64,000 nucleotides of DNA from Asticcacaulis tiandongensis. Its GTDB lineage: Bacteria; Pseudomonadota; Alphaproteobacteria; Caulobacterales; Caulobacteraceae. Positions 17,805 through 27,584 of the stretch are shown piece by piece. Made by a program: the position numbers and the translations under genes. Below the pieces are notes generated by a model that made no database searches, was not told the origin of the DNA, and worked only from the letters and a program-made list of their open reading frames with translations. The stretch lies in assembly GCF_006475605.1 (NCBI RefSeq), contig NZ_SSBC01000010.1, forward strand, positions 434,001 to 498,000, given 5' to 3'. Every line of letters begins with the position of its first letter. Within the stretch, counting starts at the first letter, position 1.

Positions 17805-18426
17805 AGAGTGCTCCTCGGCACCGTGTCAGTCGCGCGCACAGAAGCCCGGGCGAACCCTTGGGGACTGGGGACGATAATGAACGGTGACGAATTTGGGTTG
17901 AGAGGCGTGCGCATCTGGCCGATCCGGCGCGCGTGGCGCATCGGGTCACTGAGGACAACGGCAATATAATAGCAGCACAGCCCATAGGGGAGGTTGATAC
18001 CTTAAAAACTGGACGCGTCGGCCCTTAAAGGGGCGTGGCGTTAAATCTATTCAGGGTGACGCTTATATCCTGAGGGGAAAACCAACCGGATATCTTCGTC
18101 TGTGCAAAGCCTGATCTTGAGCGCGAGTGCGTCGCCGTCAGGGCTTTGAATTCTTCATTTCGTTTCACAAATACCAGTCGGACATATAAGGCGCTGAACT
18201 AAGCGAACCGGCCCGGAGTCTGCCCCGAAATCTGCAACATGTCACCTTGATCATACGGCCGGGGAGAAATAAACCCCGCCTTTGGTCTCAAAGAGGACAT
18301 GTTACTATGCAACATGCACCTCAAAAAGAAAAGTCGTCAATTATTTTCTGCGTTAACGGGATAGCTACGGGTGTGGCGTAAGAGTTTACACACAAACATA
18401 AAATACGTGATGCGTGGAGCAATTAT
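17805..18426. other. 622-base divergent intergenic region between rne and the amidase gene
   Basis: No convincing gene. The left part is the minus-strand leader and promoter region of rne; RNase E transcripts usually have long autoregulatory leaders, which would fit. On the plus strand a perfect TATAAT (17962-17967) has no good -35. A small hairpin CGGGG-N9-CCCCG lies near 18260. Two short ATG frames (18299, 18307) of 21-24 codons are not well supported. Confidence 0.6.
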
Positions 18427-19665
18427 ATGATCCGGCAATTTTGCCGCTTTGTAGGAATAGGCCGCTTTAAGGCAGCCGGTAAGGTCTGGGCTGGCGCGCT
18501 CATGGCCGCCACCATAAGTGTGGCCGTGGCTGAGGTGCCCACCGTAGCCGCCGCAGACAAGGCAGATACGTTAAAGGTCAGACTGGGGGGGACGCAATCT
18601 CAGACCCGTCTGGTCATCGATCTGGACACCAGTGTGCGTGGTGAACTTTTAAGTCGTGACACAGACTATTCACAGGCGGTGCTCGGTCTTTCGGGGGGCG
18701 GTATCCCTAAGGGGCAGTCCGGTGAGGGCCGCGGGCTTATCCGTTCGTGGAAGCTTGAGAGCATGGCCGGTATCACGCGTCTGAAAATTGAATTTAATGG
18801 CGAAGCCAGAATTTCACGCCGGTTTTTATTGCCGCCAGGTGATGGCGTTGGTCATTACCGGTACGTGATTGATGTTGTGCCGAAAAATGGCGTTACCCCT
18901 CAGGTGGTTCAGGCTGCTGTAGCCCCCACGCCCAAGCCGCGTGCCGCTGCGGTGCCGGTCGTCGATAAGCGTAACGCAAAGAAGATCATTGTTATCGATG
19001 CCGGACACGGCGGCAAGGACCCCGGGGCCAGAGGCAGTTTTTCGTGGGAAAAAGATGTCAATCTGGCGGCAGCCAAGACTCTGAAAAAGAAGCTTGAGGC
19101 CACCGGTCGTTACAGGGTCATCATGACGCGCGAGACAGACGCCTATGTGGATAAGGTGGCACGGGTGCGTATTGCGCGCAACGCCAATGCTGATCTGTTT
19201 ATATCACTGCATTCCGACGCCAGCGCCAGTCCGGGTACGCGCGGTGCCAGCGTCTATACCCTGTCTGACTCAGGTACAGAACGGGCAGCGCGCAACGCCA
19301 TGAATGCCGGTGACTGGTCCTTGCCCAAGGCGTCTGATGACAAGATGGTCAATCGTATTCTGGTCGATTTGACGCAGCGGGCGACCAAGAACCGCTCGGC
19401 GACGTTTGCGGAACTGATGCTGGGTAAACTTGAGGGCACCACGCCGTTAGTGAAATCGAGCCACAGGCAGGCCGGTTTTGTGGTTCTGCTGGCGGCCGAT
19501 GTTCCGGCCATCCTGTTTGAAATGGGCTTTATGTCCAATGTCGAGGATGAAAAACTGCTCAATGATTCGGGCTATCAGTCGCGGATGATGGGGCAGGTGA
19601 CCAAGGCCATTGATCAGTATTTCGCTAATGATGTGGCCTATGCCTCCTTTGCGCTGATCCCTTAA
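18427..19665 (+). CDS. amiC: N-acetylmuramoyl-L-alanine amidase (AmiC-type)
   Basis: Cleaves the amide bond between MurNAc and the stem peptide to separate daughter cells. 412 residues: export signal (about 15-45), AMIN domain (about 47-160) that targets the division site, a linker, and an Amidase_3 domain (about 190-405). The zinc ligands and catalytic Glu are recognisable in VIDAGHGGKDPG, SWEKDVNLA, FISLHSDASAS and ILFEMGFMSN. GGAG lies upstream of the ATG. Caulobacter has a single essential-for-separation AmiC; the adjacent PBP1A gene supports a cell-wall role. Confidence 0.94.
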   Translation: MIRQFCRFVGIGRFKAAGKVWAGALMAATISVAVAEVPTVAAADKADTLKVRLGGTQSQTRLVIDLDTSVRGELLSRDTDYSQAVLGLSGGGIPKGQSGEGRGLIRSWKLESMAGITRLKIEFNGEARISRRFLLPPGDGVGHYRYVIDVVPKNGVTPQVVQAAVAPTPKPRAAAVPVVDKRNAKKIIVIDAGHGGKDPGARGSFSWEKDVNLAAAKTLKKKLEATGRYRVIMTRETDAYVDKVARVRIARNANADLFISLHSDASASPGTRGASVYTLSDSGTERAARNAMNAGDWSLPKASDDKMVNRILVDLTQRATKNRSATFAELMLGKLEGTTPLVKSSHRQAGFVVLLAADVPAILFEMGFMSNVEDEKLLNDSGYQSRMMGQVTKAIDQYFANDVAYASFALIP

Positions 19666-19694
19666 AAAGCCAAAAAGCTATAGTCTTCCGGATC

Positions 19695-19722
19695 AACCTC
19701 GTCCTTTGTGGCGAGGTTTTTT
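19695..19722 (+). terminator. Terminator of the amidase gene
   Basis: AACCTCG (19695-19701) pairs with CGAGGTT (19712-19718), followed by a T-run to 19722, about 30 bases after the stop codon. Confidence 0.8.
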
Positions 19723-19851
19723 CATGATCGGTATGCCGAAAAAAAGCCGCAACAGGGTGAAATTTCAGACAATGGCTATGCCTGCTGCGTACGGTTTGGT
19801 ACATACGGCGCAGAACTATGATTAAGCCTCACCCGAGGCTACGGAGGTCGT

Positions 19852-22290
19852 TTGCCACAACCCTCAGAACACCGGTCAGCGTCACACCTGCTGTCACAAC
19901 GCTGGTTTGCCGTAGCGGGCGTGATCATGATGGTCACCGTCGCTGTGGCCGGATTTGCCATGGCTATATATGCAGCCTGGCTGTTTCACGATCTGCCGGA
20001 TGGTAATGAAATCGCTGACTACCGGCCACCGACCTCCACCCGCGTATTTGCCTGGGATGGCACGCTTATTGGCGAATATGCGCAGGAGCGGCGGATATTT
20101 GTGCCCTATAACCGTCTGCCTGAGCGGCTGACTCAGGCGTTTCTGGCGGCGGAAGACCGTAATTTCTTCACGCATTCGGGTGTGGATATTGGCGGCCTGA
20201 GTCGCGCCATGATGAAAAACGTCTCACATGCCGCGCAGGGGCGCAGGCTTGAGGGGGGATCAACCATCACCCAGCAGGTGGCTAAAAACGTCCTTCTGAC
20301 CAATGAGCGGACGCTGGGGCGTAAGCTGAAAGAAGTGATTCTGGCGCGCAGGCTTGAGACCTCCCTCAGTAAAGAGCAGATTCTTGAGCTTTATCTGAAT
20401 GATATCTATCTCGGCTATCGTTCCAATGGTGTGGCGACCGCCGCCTTTAACTATTTTGGCAAATCGGTTGATCAACTGACTCTGTCTGAGATGGCCTATC
20501 TGGCGGCCCTGCCCAAGGGGCCGTCCAACTATCATCCGTCACGCCGTAAGGCGCAGGCCATTGCCCGCCGAAACTGGATTCTGGGGGAAATGGCACAGGT
20601 CGGCTGGATCACGCAGGTCGAAGCGCAGGCCGCGCAAAAAGAAGACCTTGTGGTGCAGGCTGCCCCCCAGCGGGCCAAGTACCGCGATGCCGATTTCTTT
20701 GTTGCCGAAGTTGAGCGCCGCGCGAAAAATCTGTTTGGTGAAGATATCTATTCTTCGGGCTATTACGTTAAAACAACCCTTGACCCCAGGTTGCAGACAG
20801 CGGCGCGTATCGCGCTGATGGATGGACTTGAGGTCTATGACCGCCGCCATGGCTGGCGCGGGGCGTGGGGTAATGTCGAGCTTTCCGAAGGCTGGCAGGA
20901 TCTGGCCGGTAAGGCGGAAACGGCGCTGGCTGAGAACCGTCAGGCCCCGTTTGAGCGGCCTGAATGGCAGGCGGCTCAGGTCGATCGTCCCGGCGCGGGC
21001 GGCATCCGTCTGGTGTCCAATGGCGACAGTGGCACCTTGCGCGGTGAAGACCTGAGCTGGGCACGGGGCGGGGCGGGCCTTAAGGCTGGTGATCTGGTGT
21101 TTGTCTCACCGACGGGCAGCAATGGCGTCTATCGGCTGCATCAGGTACCTGCGGTCAATGGTGCGCTGGTGGCGGTTGATCCGTGGACGGGCCGCGTCAT
21201 GGCTATGGTCGGCGGCTACAGCTATTCTCTGTCGAAATTCAATCGGGCGACGCAGGCCCGCAGACAACCCGGTTCGGCCATCAAGCCGTTCATCTATGCC
21301 ACGGCGCTTGAGGGGGATTTCACACCGGCTTCTATCGTGGTCGATGGCCCGATCAGCTTCCGTGGTGCGGGCGGTTCGGTTTGGGCGCCGCGCAATTATT
21401 CGCGCACCTATTACGGGCCGCAGACCCTGCGTAAGGGGCTTGAGCTGTCGCGTAACGCCATGACAGTGCGTCTGGCCGATAAGGTGGGCATGAAGAATGT
21501 CGCGCAAAAGGTCATATCCTATGGCGCGGTCGACAAGATGGAGCCCTATCTGCCCAACGCGCTGGGGGCAGCCGAAACGACACCCTTTATGCTGACTTCG
21601 GCCTATTCGTTATTTGTCAACGGTGGGCGTCGGGTGACACCGCACCTGATTGAGACGGTCTCTGATCATGAAGGCAAGATGATCTATAAGGCCGAACGCC
21701 GTAACTGTCCGTCGGGTTGTCGCAGGGCGTTTGATGGTACGGAATCGCCGCGCCTTGTTCCCGATGGTCAGCAGGTGATGGATCCGATTGTTGCCTATCA
21801 GGTCAATTCCTTCATGCAGGGCGTGGTTCAACGCGGCACAGCGACGCGTGCGCGGGTACTTGAGCGCCCGATTGGCGGCAAGACCGGTACAACCAACGAA
21901 TATCGCAGCGCCTGGTTCGTCGGTTTTTCACCCGATCTGGTGGTGGGCGTGTTTATCGGTTTCGATGATAACCGGCCGCTGGGCTCGTCTGAAACTGGTG
22001 GGCAGACGGCCTTGCCGATTTTTGTCGACTTTATGAAAACGGCAAACAAAGGCAAACCGGTTAAAGAGTTCCACAAACCGAAAGACGCGGTCTACGTTTC
22101 AGTTCGCGGTCACGAAGAGGCCTTCCGTCCCGGCACAGAACCAAAACCGGTCGAAGCGCCTGTGGTCGAGCAGGGGCCACGTCCCTACACGGAAGTATGG
22201 CGTGATGGTCTGACCGAAACCGCGCCTGATCTGGTGCCGTTTGATCCGTCACGTGCGACACCACCGCCGCGCTATGTGGATGAGGATTAG
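19852..22290 (+). CDS. mrcA: Penicillin-binding protein 1A (bifunctional class A PBP)
   Basis: Polymerises and cross-links peptidoglycan. 812 residues. It begins at TTG 19852, because ACGGAGG (19841-19847) sits 4 bases upstream and no ATG lies before the membrane anchor (about 20-43). The glycosyltransferase GT51 domain (about 65-240) has [14 protein letters not shown] with the catalytic Glu and [12 protein letters not shown]. The transpeptidase has SxxK in GSAIKPF, SxN in SRNAMTV and KTG in GGKTGTTNE. An OB-like insertion (about 320-430) is typical of PBP1A. It ends 70 bases before prfB. Confidence 0.95.
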   Translation: MPQPSEHRSASHLLSQRWFAVAGVIMMVTVAVAGFAMAIYAAWLFHDLPDGNEIADYRPPTSTRVFAWDGTLIGEYAQERRIFVPYNRLPERLTQAFLAAEDRNFFTHSGVDIGGLSRAMMKNVSHAAQGRRLEGGSTITQQVAKNVLLTNERTLGRKLKEVILARRLETSLSKEQILELYLNDIYLGYRSNGVATAAFNYFGKSVDQLTLSEMAYLAALPKGPSNYHPSRRKAQAIARRNWILGEMAQVGWITQVEAQAAQKEDLVVQAAPQRAKYRDADFFVAEVERRAKNLFGEDIYSSGYYVKTTLDPRLQTAARIALMDGLEVYDRRHGWRGAWGNVELSEGWQDLAGKAETALAENRQAPFERPEWQAAQVDRPGAGGIRLVSNGDSGTLRGEDLSWARGGAGLKAGDLVFVSPTGSNGVYRLHQVPAVNGALVAVDPWTGRVMAMVGGYSYSLSKFNRATQARRQPGSAIKPFIYATALEGDFTPASIVVDGPISFRGAGGSVWAPRNYSRTYYGPQTLRKGLELSRNAMTVRLADKVGMKNVAQKVISYGAVDKMEPYLPNALGAAETTPFMLTSAYSLFVNGGRRVTPHLIETVSDHEGKMIYKAERRNCPSGCRRAFDGTESPRLVPDGQQVMDPIVAYQVNSFMQGVVQRGTATRARVLERPIGGKTGTTNEYRSAWFVGFSPDLVVGVFIGFDDNRPLGSSETGGQTALPIFVDFMKTANKGKPVKEFHKPKDAVYVSVRGHEEAFRPGTEPKPVEAPVVEQGPRPYTEVWRDGLTETAPDLVPFDPSRATPPPRYVDED

Positions 22291-22360
22291 GAAAGCCTTG
22301 CCAAGCTGAACGCGGGTGCGTATCCCGACCAATTGAATATTCAGGACTTAAGGAATTAAC

Positions 22361-23483
22361 ATGCGACTGGATGTGGAGGCTTCTGCCACCGACATCGAGC
22401 AATCCATCGGATTGCTCAGGAGGCGTCTTTGACTGGGATGTGGCGCTCAGAAAACTCGACGAACTGAATGCGCGGGTCGAGGACCCGACCCTGTGGGACA
22501 AGCCGGACGACGCTCAGGCCGTCATGCGGGAACGCACGCGTCTGGCCAGTGCCATGGATGCGGTTCATGCTCTGTCCAAAGACCTGAAAGACGCGCTCGA
22601 ATACGCCGAACTGGCGGATATGGAAGGCGACGAGGATTTGCTTGAGGAAGCCCGTGCGATGCTTAAAGGCATCAAGGAGCGGGCGGCGCGTGCCGAGCTT
22701 GAGGCCCTCCTGTCCGGTGAGGCCGATGGTAATGACGCCTATGTCGAAATCAATTCCGGTGCCGGTGGCACGGAGTCTTGTGACTGGGCAGGTATATTGT
22801 TGCGTATGTATACGCGCTGGGCGACCCAGCATGGTATGAGCGTCTCAATCGAAGAAGAAACACCGGGCGAACAGGCGGGCATCAAGTCCGTAACATTGAC
22901 TATCAAGGGGCCGAACGCCTATGGCTGGTTGAAGACCGAAGCCGGTGTGCACCGGCTGGTGCGGATTTCACCCTTCGATTCCAACGCGCGCCGCCACACT
23001 TCGTTTGCCTCGGTCTGGGTTTATCCTGTGGTCGATGACACAATCGAAATCGATATCAATCCGGCGGATGTGCGCACCGACACCTATCGCGCCTCAGGCG
23101 CAGGCGGTCAGCACATCAACAAGACCGACTCGGCGGTGCGCCTGACGCACATTCCGACCGGTATCGCCGTCGCCTGTCAGGCCGGTCGTTCGCAACATGC
23201 GAACCGTGACGAAGCCTGGAAGATGTTGCGCGCGCGGCTCTATGAGGTGGAACTGCAAAAGCGCGAAGCTGCCCAGCAGGCGCTTGAGGACCAGAAGACA
23301 GACATTGGCTGGGGACACCAGATACGATCCTACGTTCTGCAACCCTATCAGATGGTCAAGGATCTGCGCACGGACGTGGAAACCTCTGACAGTCAGGGGG
23401 TTCTGGATGGTGACCTTGATGCCTTTATGGGGGCGGCTCTGGCGCAGCGCGTCGGGGCAACGCGCGACGGGGCAGAATCGTAA
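22361..23483 (+). CDS. prfB: Peptide chain release factor 2, expressed by programmed +1 frameshift
   Basis: Terminates translation at UGA and UAA. The reading frame from ATG 22361 (AAGGA upstream) meets an in-frame TGA as codon 24 at 22430-22432. The rest of the protein is in the +1 frame starting GAC at 22431. Skipping one base after CTT gives [20 protein letters not shown]..., then [13 protein letters not shown], 373 residues, the normal RF2 length. The anticodon-like tripeptide SPF is in [12 protein letters not shown], and the GGQ loop that hydrolyses peptidyl-tRNA is in [14 protein letters not shown]. It is not a pseudogene: the shift site is canonical. Confidence 0.96.
22417..22433 (+). 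other. Programmed +1 ribosomal frameshift site in prfB
   Basis: The bases read AGG AGG CGT CTT TGA C. An internal Shine-Dalgarno-like AGGAGG lies 3 bases before the slippery CTT codon, and TGA followed by C is the weak stop. This is the classic autoregulatory design: low RF2 lets ribosomes slip into the +1 frame. E. coli uses AGG GGG TAT CTT TGA C. Confidence 0.96.
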
Positions 23484-23499
23484 AAACAGGGCCTTCTAT

Positions 23500-23520
23500 G
23501 GGGCGGGGTCTCAGACCCTG
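23500..23520. terminator. Hairpin in the convergent prfB/TonB-receptor gap
   Basis: GGCGGGGTC (23500-23508) pairs with GACCCTGCC (23512-23520), 9 bp with one G:U and a 3-base loop. No T-run on either strand, so termination strength is doubtful. Confidence 0.4.
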
Positions 23521-23533
23521 CCTTAGGCGCTGG

Positions 23534-25522
23534 TTAAAGTTCGTTGCGGATGCGCAGGTAGAGGCGGGGCTCGGAATCGCGCACTGAGCTTTCGTGATAA
23601 GCGACTTCGCTGATGCCGCGCAGGCCCTCATAGCGGGTGGCCTCATAGGTCGAGGTGCGCGAGCCAAGGTTTTGCAACTCGCCACGAATAGCCAGTTTAT
23701 GGTTTGGGCGGTATTCGGCATAGAGGCTGACCCACGGTGATCCCAGCGAACGGCTGACCTGATTATAGCGCCATGTGGTGTTGTCCCAGCCCTTATCGAC
23801 CGACCAGCCCCACGAATAGAGCGGCTTGTCCTGAGAGAAGTTCAGGGAGAGGGTGACAGGCGTCTGACCAGAGATGCGGCGCTTTTCACCGGTGACCGGA
23901 TCGGTGACTTCGGATTCGTTCCAGGTGGCATTGAAATGCACCATGCCGCCTTCGTCCGTCAGCAGGCCATCGGTTGGCAGGCTCAGGCGTGTGCTCAGGC
24001 GCTGGTTTTCACCATCGCCGATATTGCCAACGGCGTCATGAACCGCGTTTTCGGTATAAACGGGGACACGTTCAATGGCGTCTTCGATCTGATACTGCTG
24101 ATAGTTGATGACCAGTTGCCCCTTATCGGCAAAGCGGTAATCGAGGCTGATCTGGTCGGCCCACTGACGGTAGGGCACAAGATTGACAGGGGCCAGAAGC
24201 TGTTCGGGCTTTTCATATTGCCATTGCGCGACAGATACAAAATCCCAGTAGCCCAGACCGCCGACTTCGCGTTCGCGGCTGATGCGCACCTGAAGGCGGT
24301 CATCGGGACGCCAGTTCACCGACAGGCGCGGCCTGGAATAGCTGTAGGTCTCGCGCGCGCTATAGGTGCCACGATGATAGATATCGGCCGTTTCAACCAT
24401 CAGACCACCATCGATGGTTATATTGTCTGCAGGCCGCCAGTTGGAACTGATATAGACCTTGCCACGGTTTTCCTCACCGTGAACCACACCGGGGGTGACA
24501 ATATCGTCAGGCGTCATCCATGATCCGGTCGAGAGGCTTTCGCTGTCGAAGACATTGTAACGGTGTTCGGCACCGGCCTGAAGGGTCAGGGCAGAATTCT
24601 TACGCCATGTGGCCTGACCGCTGAGATTACCTTCGGCGGTGATTTTTTCCTCAACATAATCCGACGTATAGGTCGGCCTCAGGTAGTTGCGCTCATAGGT
24701 GTTGCGGTTTTCACGCGCCCACATATCGAGCCTGAGGTTGACGTTATTCACGACGTCGCGGTTATAGCTGCCGGAAAATTCAGTGTTCAGGTTTTCGGTC
24801 TTACGGGCTTCGCTTTCCAGCGTGTCGCCGGTGTAGTCGGCATCGAAACCCGACACCTGAGGGCGCACCTTGCCTTCGAGAGACATATAGCCGCCATAGG
24901 CCGAACCGGCCCATTTCACCCGCGCCTCAAGGCCTTCGCTGTTGCCGCGTGACTGAGTGATGTGGTGTTTCTCAGTGCCGTCGGCATAGGTGGTGTATTT
25001 GTCACCGCGCCCTGTGCCGTCGTCATTGTTCTGGAAATAGTTGAGACCGGCTTCAAGGGTTTTGCCCGCACGTTTTTTCAGCCATGTCAGGCCGAACTGC
25101 GGTTTGACGCGTCCGCCGGTATAGATATTGCCGCCGTAGTTGAGGGTCACGACGGGCTTATCGGTCGGCTTGCGCACGATGTTTATAAGTTCGTTGTGGC
25201 CCTGAAAATCATGACTGCCGGTGCCTGCGGGGATGCGTTCAATACGCTCAACCATAGAGGCGGGGACACGGCGCAGGGCCTCAGACAGGCCTTCGCCCGG
25301 ACGCTGGCCATCAATCAGTACATTTCCGTTTCCATTTGAGCCCGAAAGCACAAAGTTCGGTATATGGCGCACCATGTCTTCAGCGGAATGTACAGATTTG
25401 CCGGTAAAGTCAGAAAGGGTATAGCTTACCTGTGCGGCCGCGGCGGACGGCCCCATAAGCCCCCCTGCGAAACCAAGGCAAAGCGCCAGAACCGATGCGG
25501 ATGTCATGGCCTTCAGGCGCAT
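23534..25522 (-). CDS. TonB-dependent receptor-like outer membrane protein
   Basis: 662 residues, with a signal peptide (about 1-31, ending SAAAAQ). The plug domain (about 38-140) has SAEDMVRHIPNFVLSGSNG and NVLIDGQRPGEGLSEALRRV, matching the plug pattern for TonB-dependent transporters. The rest is a beta-barrel rich in alternating aromatic strands. It is at the short end for the family and ends RLYLRIRNEL, not in the usual terminal Phe/Trp. Substrate unknown; no transporter or regulator gene lies beside it. It is convergent with prfB. Confidence 0.85.
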   Translation of the reverse strand: MRLKAMTSASVLALCLGFAGGLMGPSAAAAQVSYTLSDFTGKSVHSAEDMVRHIPNFVLSGSNGNGNVLIDGQRPGEGLSEALRRVPASMVERIERIPAGTGSHDFQGHNELINIVRKPTDKPVVTLNYGGNIYTGGRVKPQFGLTWLKKRAGKTLEAGLNYFQNNDDGTGRGDKYTTYADGTEKHHITQSRGNSEGLEARVKWAGSAYGGYMSLEGKVRPQVSGFDADYTGDTLESEARKTENLNTEFSGSYNRDVVNNVNLRLDMWARENRNTYERNYLRPTYTSDYVEEKITAEGNLSGQATWRKNSALTLQAGAEHRYNVFDSESLSTGSWMTPDDIVTPGVVHGEENRGKVYISSNWRPADNITIDGGLMVETADIYHRGTYSARETYSYSRPRLSVNWRPDDRLQVRISREREVGGLGYWDFVSVAQWQYEKPEQLLAPVNLVPYRQWADQISLDYRFADKGQLVINYQQYQIEDAIERVPVYTENAVHDAVGNIGDGENQRLSTRLSLPTDGLLTDEGGMVHFNATWNESEVTDPVTGEKRRISGQTPVTLSLNFSQDKPLYSWGWSVDKGWDNTTWRYNQVSRSLGSPWVSLYAEYRPNHKLAIRGELQNLGSRTSTYEATRYEGLRGISEVAYHESSVRDSEPRLYLRIRNEL

Positions 25523-25688
25523 TAAACCAGATACCCTTGAATATGGTTTTACGAAAAATACCGATGCGGCAATAGGTTACATTATGTAACAACGGATACA
25601 GTTTCACAAGCCCATAAAGCCTCAATGCGGCATATGTGCGGCTAAATACGATTAAACACAAAAGGTTAATTTATATTATAATTGAGAT

Positions 25689-27122
25689 TTATTGGGTGCC
25701 GCCCACCGTAATGCCGCGAATTTTCAACGAGGGCTGACCGATTCCGACCGGCACACTCTGACCAGCCTTGCCGCACGTGCCGACACCGGGGTCAAAGGCA
25801 AAGTCATTGCCGATCATCTCGATCTGGCGCATGACGGCGGGGCCGTCACCGATCAGCGAGGCACCTTTGACGGGCGTGGTGACCTTACCGTCTTCGATCA
25901 GATAAGCCTCGGTGCACTGAAAGACGAACTTGCCGTTGGTGATGTCCACCTGACCGCCGCCAAAATTAACCGCATAGAGACCGCGTTTGGTTGAGGCGAT
26001 CATGTCGGCGCGCGTATCGCTGCCGCCGGTCATGAAGGTGTTGGTCATGCGCGGCAGGGGCTGGTGGGCATAGGACTGACGGCGACCATTGCCGGTGACG
26101 TTCACGTTCATCTTACGTGCGGACAGACGGTCGTGCATATAGCCCACCAGTACGCCGTCTTCGATGAGCGTTGTGGCCTGTGTGGGCGTGCCTTCATCGT
26201 CAATATTCAATGAGCCGCGGGCATCGGTAATCGTGCCGTCATCAACGACCGTGACGCCTTTGGCGGCAACCTGCTGTCCCATCTTGCCTGAAAAAGCCGA
26301 GGTGCCTTTACGGTTGAAGTCACCCTCAAGGCCGTGACCGACCGCTTCGTGCAGCAGTACGCCCGGCCAGCCATTGCCGAGGACAATGTCCATTTCACCG
26401 GTGGGGGCGGGAATGGCCTCAAGATTGACCAGAGCCTGTCTTAAGGCCTCATCGACCTGAGCCTGCCAGTTGTTCGGATCAACCAGTTCGGTCAGGCCAA
26501 TGCGTCCACCGCCGCCGGTAGAGGCGGTTTCGCGACATCCGTTCTTTTCGACAGACACACCAATCGAGATGCGCACCAGAGGGCGGTAATCATGATAGAT
26601 TTCGCCGCCTGCACGCAGAATGGCTATGTGGCGCTGATCGCTGGCAATGGAGGCTGATACCTGTACGACGCCGGAATGCTTGTCGCGGGCATAGGCGTTG
26701 ATGGATTCGAGCAGGGCAATCTTGGCGGCAAAATCCATGTCGCTGATGGGATCGTGCGCGCCGTAATAGCGCTGGTTGCTGCGCGGCGGATTAGACGTGG
26801 ACAGGCTTAAGGAGAGGGCCTTGCCCTGTTTGGCCTGCGCAGCGGCATCGGCAGCCCGACGGATGGCCTCAAGACTCAGTTCGGCGGCATTGGCAAAACC
26901 TATGGTCTCATCGGAGACGATTCTCAGACCAAATCCCTGATCGGCCCCATAGTTGGCTCCCTTCAGGCGACCATCATCGAAAACAAGTGATTCTGTCTCA
27001 CGTGATTCGAAGAAGATTTCCCCGTCATCCGCACCGGTCATGGCCTCGTCAAAAAGACGCTGGCAGGCCTGAATGTCCAGATCCTTGAAGGCAGCGGGTG
27101 AGGTGGCGTGGTCTAAGGGCAT
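25689..27122 (-). CDS. tldD: Metalloprotease TldD
   Basis: 477 residues. TldD with its partner TldE/PmbA forms a zinc-dependent protease acting on unfolded peptides and, in some species, modified peptides such as microcins. The zinc motif HExxxH is seen in VLLHEAVGHGLEGD, with the conserved GTCGKAGQSVPVGIGQPSLKI and ITVGGTQ at the C-terminus. The partner gene is not in the window. It stands alone, 166 bases upstream (on this strand) of the TonB receptor gene. Confidence 0.95.
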   Translation of the reverse strand: MPLDHATSPAAFKDLDIQACQRLFDEAMTGADDGEIFFESRETESLVFDDGRLKGANYGADQGFGLRIVSDETIGFANAAELSLEAIRRAADAAAQAKQGKALSLSLSTSNPPRSNQRYYGAHDPISDMDFAAKIALLESINAYARDKHSGVVQVSASIASDQRHIAILRAGGEIYHDYRPLVRISIGVSVEKNGCRETASTGGGGRIGLTELVDPNNWQAQVDEALRQALVNLEAIPAPTGEMDIVLGNGWPGVLLHEAVGHGLEGDFNRKGTSAFSGKMGQQVAAKGVTVVDDGTITDARGSLNIDDEGTPTQATTLIEDGVLVGYMHDRLSARKMNVNVTGNGRRQSYAHQPLPRMTNTFMTGGSDTRADMIASTKRGLYAVNFGGGQVDITNGKFVFQCTEAYLIEDGKVTTPVKGASLIGDGPAVMRQIEMIGNDFAFDPGVGTCGKAGQSVPVGIGQPSLKIRGITVGGTQ

Positions 27123-27584
27123 TGAAACTCACTTCTGTACAACGGGTAACGGCGACCGTTTCGCCTGAATATCAAAACCGGTCATTATTCCTGAAACTGT
27201 TCTTTATTTAGGTGCGAAATCGGTCAAAGGCTATGGGGCGTACGAATTTATTGTCAGATGAGCCGTCAGATGGGGAGGCGGGCGCACATGCGCTCAAAGC
27301 CGCGACAAAAGATCGCACCTGTCAGGGTGATGCAGGGGATTTGAAATAATTCTCCCTGTTCATATCAGGGAATCCGCGTTTTAGCCCTTTGCAATTTGCT
27401 CATATGGCATTATGGGAACCGTACGCAAAGGTGAGACATATTGTCATAAGTCGTCACCTTCGCTGTCACCCTGACCGGTTTCATAAGGGCAGGGACGGCG
27501 ACCGAGGATTAACTGGCTTTGCACCTGCCGCACCTTGATTGAAAGGCGGCAGGCAAAAGGCCGTCATTATTGAGGATAGTGGGA
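27123..27584. other. 462-base divergent intergenic region between tldD and ctaC
   Basis: No gene seen. It must contain the divergent promoters of tldD and the cytochrome oxidase operon. A perfect stem CCTGCCGC (27524-27531) with GCGGCAGG (27546-27553) lies about 30 bases before the ctaC start and may be a leader structure. CCCTG-N7-CAGGG near 27356 is another small dyad. No clear -35/-10 pair stood out. Confidence 0.55.

Noticed and set aside
17962-17967. Perfect TATAAT on the plus strand in the rne-amidase gap
   Set aside because: There is no -35 element at 16-18 bases, and it lies about 460 bases from the amidase gene.
18299-18381. Two overlapping short ATG frames (21 and 24 codons) upstream of the amidase gene
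   Set aside because: The GAGG is too close to the first ATG, the peptides lack any recognisable character, and nothing links them to a neighbour.
22371-22430. Start of prfB at 22371 as an ordinary gene
   Set aside because: The residues from this start do not resemble RF2, whereas frame 0 from 22361 plus the shift gives the normal N-terminus.
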